A DNA stretch of 7,429 bases. Source: JAAXGI01 sp963579625 (GTDB lineage: Bacteria; Gemmatimonadota; Gemmatimonadetes; Longimicrobiales; Gaopeijiaceae). The translations under genes were made by a program, and so were the position numbers. Below the pieces are notes generated by a model. It saw only the letters and a list, made by a program, of their open reading frames with translations. It made no database searches and was not told where the DNA came from. Location: the NCBI GenBank assembly GCA_963579625.1, contig CAUZHN010000104.1, forward strand, positions 1-7,429, written 5' to 3'. This document shows positions 5,132-7,429 of this stretch, piece by piece; within the stretch, counting starts at the first letter, position 1; each line of letters starts with the position of its first letter.

Positions 5132-6547
5132 ATGAAAGCGACCAAGCTGCAACTTGGACCGCACCGAAATGGTGGGCTAGCACTCCTGGGGTTCGTAGGA
5201 GTGGCACTGCTTTTCTTCCCTGGGCCTGTGGTAGGACAGGATATGGCTACGACCGGTGCCCCAGTGACGTTCGCGAAAGACGTCTCCCCGATCCTTCAGG
5301 CGAAATGCCAGACGTGCCATCGTCCCGGAGGGATGGGGCCGACGTCTTGGACCTCCTACGAGGAGGTTCGCCCCTTCGCCGCTTTGATCAAGGAGAAAGT
5401 GGTGAATCGACGGATGCCGCCTTGGTATATCGACCCAGGTATCGGGATTCAGGACTTCAAGAATGACATTTCGCTGTCGGACGAGGAGATCCAAACAATT
5501 TCCCAGTGGGTGGATGCGGGGGCTCCTCTGGGGAATCCGGATGACATGCCACCTGCCGTTGTCTGGGATGACTCTCTCACTTGGAAGCTTGAGGAGCATT
5601 TCGGACGTCCACCGGACCTGATCGTCGAGTCACCCCCGTACACAGTGCCTCCCAGTGGTCTAGATCATTGGTTTGAGCCGACTTCTTTTATTGAAGGCCT
5701 TACTGAGCCGCGATGGGCTCAGGCTACCGAGATCAGGCCGGGCAGCACAGAGAGCCGATACGTCTTCCATCATGCAAACAGCGCGTTGGCGTCTTCGGCT
5801 GCAGGCAAGGACTTCGACCTCTTCCCGGAGGATGCGGGAAAGCTGCTACAACCGGGGCAGAGGATCGACTGGGCGATGCACTTTTTCCCTGCAGGTCAGT
5901 TAGTGGAGGATGCTCATATCCAACTCGGCATTTGGTTGTATCCAGAGGGCGAGGTTCCAGAGCTTGAGGTCTCCCACACGTCGTGGCTGACGGATCCTAT
6001 CGCCAACCGCTCGGTTCTTCAGCAGGACAGTCCCTGTTGGGAACAGCCTGCTAGAATCCCACTGGACAGCCCGGAATGTAATGTGGGTACTAGGCTTACC
6101 GATTTGGCCCTCCCGCCGCACGGCGTGTCGACACAGCAGGGTGTACATGTGATGCAGAGGGCCGTTCGGCTCAACAGCATTCGGGGTCACATGCATATGC
6201 GGGGCAAGTACCAGACAATGGAAGCGATTTATCCCGATGGGCGACGGGAAGTAATTAACAGGATCAACTGGGATCATAAATGGCACACCGCTCACGCGTA
6301 CGCGGACCACGCGGCTCCGTTGTTACCGAAGGGGACGACACTCATCGTTACCGCACAGTACGACAACACGGTCAACAACCCGAATAACCCGGATCCTGAT
6401 CAGTGGGTGTTTTTCGGCAGGCGGAGCGCGGACGAGATGGGTCACTTCCACATGGAGGTCACCTGGTTGGAGGAGGAGGAATACGAGCGGTTAGTTGCAG
6501 AGCGAGAGCAGTTGCTCAGGCAGCTTGCAGACGACGGGGAGCAGTAG
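5132..6547 (+). CDS. Secreted cytochrome c fused to a copper type II (PHM/DBH-like) monooxygenase module
   Basis: A 471-residue predicted periplasmic oxidoreductase. A GAGAGGA site lies eight bases before the ATG. The signal peptide has a hydrophobic core at about 14-34 and is likely cut at VVG|QD (35/36). The N-terminal domain (about 45-142) is a mono-haem cytochrome c: CQTCH (C59, C62, H63) with M95 in RRMPPW as likely distal ligand and SDEEIQTISQWVDAGAP closing it. The C-terminal part (about 160-446) matches the two-domain copper type II, ascorbate-dependent monooxygenase fold. HH at 213-214 and H250 (MHFFPAG) correspond to the CuH site (His107/108/172 of rat PHM). HMH at 353-355 and M436 (SADEM) correspond to the CuM site (His242/244, Met314). 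All six ligands are therefore present. C302 and C316 may form a disulfide, and a charged helix (447-468) ends the protein. The cytochrome may replace ascorbate as electron donor, which is inference. The substrate is unknown. Confidence 0.88.
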   Translation: MKATKLQLGPHRNGGLALLGFVGVALLFFPGPVVGQDMATTGAPVTFAKDVSPILQAKCQTCHRPGGMGPTSWTSYEEVRPFAALIKEKVVNRRMPPWYIDPGIGIQDFKNDISLSDEEIQTISQWVDAGAPLGNPDDMPPAVVWDDSLTWKLEEHFGRPPDLIVESPPYTVPPSGLDHWFEPTSFIEGLTEPRWAQATEIRPGSTESRYVFHHANSALASSAAGKDFDLFPEDAGKLLQPGQRIDWAMHFFPAGQLVEDAHIQLGIWLYPEGEVPELEVSHTSWLTDPIANRSVLQQDSPCWEQPARIPLDSPECNVGTRLTDLALPPHGVSTQQGVHVMQRAVRLNSIRGHMHMRGKYQTMEAIYPDGRREVINRINWDHKWHTAHAYADHAAPLLPKGTTLIVTAQYDNTVNNPNNPDPDQWVFFGRRSADEMGHFHMEVTWLEEEEYERLVAEREQLLRQLADDGEQ

Positions 6548-6580
6548 GCTCTCTCCTAGCGTGAGCGAGATTGGATGATG

Positions 6581-6586
6581 AGGAGG
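6581..6586 (+). promoter_or_regulatory. Shine-Dalgarno site favouring a GTG start
   Basis: AGGAGG lies exactly six bases before the GTG at 6593. Two in-frame ATG codons (6575, 6578) precede or touch this site and have only a weak GAG upstream. Starting there would add five or six residues (MMRRFS) to the signal peptide without changing the mature protein. Confidence 0.7.
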
Positions 6587-6592
6587 TTCTCA

Positions 6593-7429
6593 GTGAGAGG
6601 AACGGGCTACCGTTGTGTGGCTGCTGGAGTTCTGATGGTGGGGCTCTTGGCAGGAAGCTGGATACCCCTTGAGGGACAAGCCCCGTGGGATGGATACGAC
6701 TGGTCAGCCCGCACTCTACGCACCTCTGGTGCGCCGGTAGTCCCTGCCTTTGAAGGGTGGTACCAAGAACCGGACGGGACATATCGGCTTTGCTTTGGAT
6801 ACTGGAGCGGGAACACTGAAGAAGCGTTGGATATCCCGCTAGGACCGGACAATTTCATTGAGCCGAGTGAGTTTGACGGAGGTCAGCCGACCCACTTCAT
6901 GCCAGTGCCGAGAACCGGTTACCGTAAGCACTACTGTGTCCATGCCGTGAACGTGCCGGAGGATATTGGATCTCAGCGTGTCGTGTGGACGCTCCGGGTT
7001 AATGGCCAGGCCTATTCCGCGCCGGGCCACGTGACATCGACGGCCTACATGCTGGATGAACCGGATTCGGGCTCGAGGGCACTGGCATGGGATTTCCTTG
7101 CCGAAGAGACAGGGATAGACGACTACGACGATATAGAGGAAGAAGACTTAGCCACGTGGATTGACCATAACCCTGGGCAGGCACAGGGATCCATAGCGCC
7201 ATTCGTTCGCTTTGTCGAGCCGGCGGGATCGGAAGGCAGAGGCCGGAATGGGATCAGGGCGGGGCCGGTGACGGTGTCCGTGGGGAGTCCTTTGACGCTG
7301 AGTGTCTTTGTGGATGCTCCTGATGGTAGGCCAGCCCGCTGGTGGGTGGGGTGGGCCAAGTTCAAGGGCCCGGGCGAGGCCACTTTCAGTCAATACGAGA
7401 TGCTGGCCGACTATCGTTACGAGAACCGT
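6593..7429 (+). CDS. Secreted protein of unknown function, 3'-truncated by the window edge
   Basis: The frame stays open from the GTG to the last base, giving 279 residues without a stop. Residues 1-30 form a signal peptide (MRGTGYR, then a hydrophobic core to about 25, likely cut near LEG|QA). The mature part begins with a beta-rich domain: GAPVVPAFEGWYQEPDGTYR (46-65), CFGYWSGNTEEALDIPLG (67-84) and DGGQPTHF (95-102), ending in RVVWTLRVNGQAYSAPGHV (129-147). C67 and C115 could pair. An acidic stretch (176-186) and a second beta-rich segment (225-266, with GPGEATF) follow. The recurring shape (secreted, 'FEGWY..PDGTY..FGY..NTEE..DIP.G') resembles uncharacterised proteins I associate with environmental Acidobacteriota and Gemmatimonadota. 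No catalytic or metal motif is evident. It lies 45 bp after the cytochrome-copper gene with no terminator between, so cotranscription and a shared process are inferred. Confidence 0.85.
   Translation, partial: MRGTGYRCVAAGVLMVGLLAGSWIPLEGQAPWDGYDWSARTLRTSGAPVVPAFEGWYQEPDGTYRLCFGYWSGNTEEALDIPLGPDNFIEPSEFDGGQPTHFMPVPRTGYRKHYCVHAVNVPEDIGSQRVVWTLRVNGQAYSAPGHVTSTAYMLDEPDSGSRALAWDFLAEETGIDDYDDIEEEDLATWIDHNPGQAQGSIAPFVRFVEPAGSEGRGRNGIRAGPVTVSVGSPLTLSVFVDAPDGRPARWWVGWAKFKGPGEATFSQYEMLADYRYENR

Noticed and set aside
4896..5207. 103-codon open frame on the - strand across the C-run and the start of the cytochrome-copper gene
   Set aside because: It overlaps the promoter, leader and signal peptide of a well-supported gene, has low-complexity Gly/Arg/Pro content from the poly-C run, and shows no recognisable domain.

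Overview
The window looks like chromosomal DNA of a free-living aerobic bacterium with a periplasm. It has moderately high GC (about 55-60% by eye), several exported c-type cytochromes, a lipoprotein, a predicted PQQ enzyme, a DUF420 membrane protein and strong Shine-Dalgarno sites with some GTG starts. Three predicted secreted proteins have signal peptides ending in Gly-Gln (VYG|QQ, VVG|QD, LEG|QA). The gene families recall uncultured Acidobacteriota or Gemmatimonadota, but that placement is a low-confidence inference. No mobile element, CRISPR array or phage gene is visible.

Left part (1-1494, + strand): the 3' part of a DUF420 four-helix membrane protein of the type linked to haem-copper oxidase maturation. 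After 85 bp comes a di-haem cytochrome c lipoprotein with a GTG start. The pair suggests the end of a respiratory (cytochrome oxidase related) operon whose remainder lies upstream of the window.

Middle (1665-3197, - strand): a two-gene operon transcribed leftward, a VOC-superfamily protein followed 15 bp later by a bifunctional phosphoglucose/phosphomannose isomerase. It converges on the cytochrome gene, with a hairpin between the two 3' ends. A 153-bp divergent region (3198-3350), in which I see no convincing promoter, separates it from a secreted sorbosone/glucose-dehydrogenase-like six-bladed propeller (3351-4514, + strand).

Region 4515-5131 has no protein gene. It holds two hairpins that may end the propeller transcript, a tRNA-Asn(GTT) on the - strand, a run of ten C and, 7 bp after the run, a good sigma70-type promoter (TTGACC-17-TATTCT).

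Right part (5132-7429, + strand): this promoter would drive a secreted fusion of a mono-haem cytochrome c domain with a copper type II (PHM/DBH-like) monooxygenase module that keeps all six expected copper ligands. After 45 bp comes a secreted protein of unknown function that runs off the window. This pair is the most interesting part of the window: a candidate periplasmic oxygenase in which a covalently attached haem could feed electrons to the copper site, with an uncharacterised partner.
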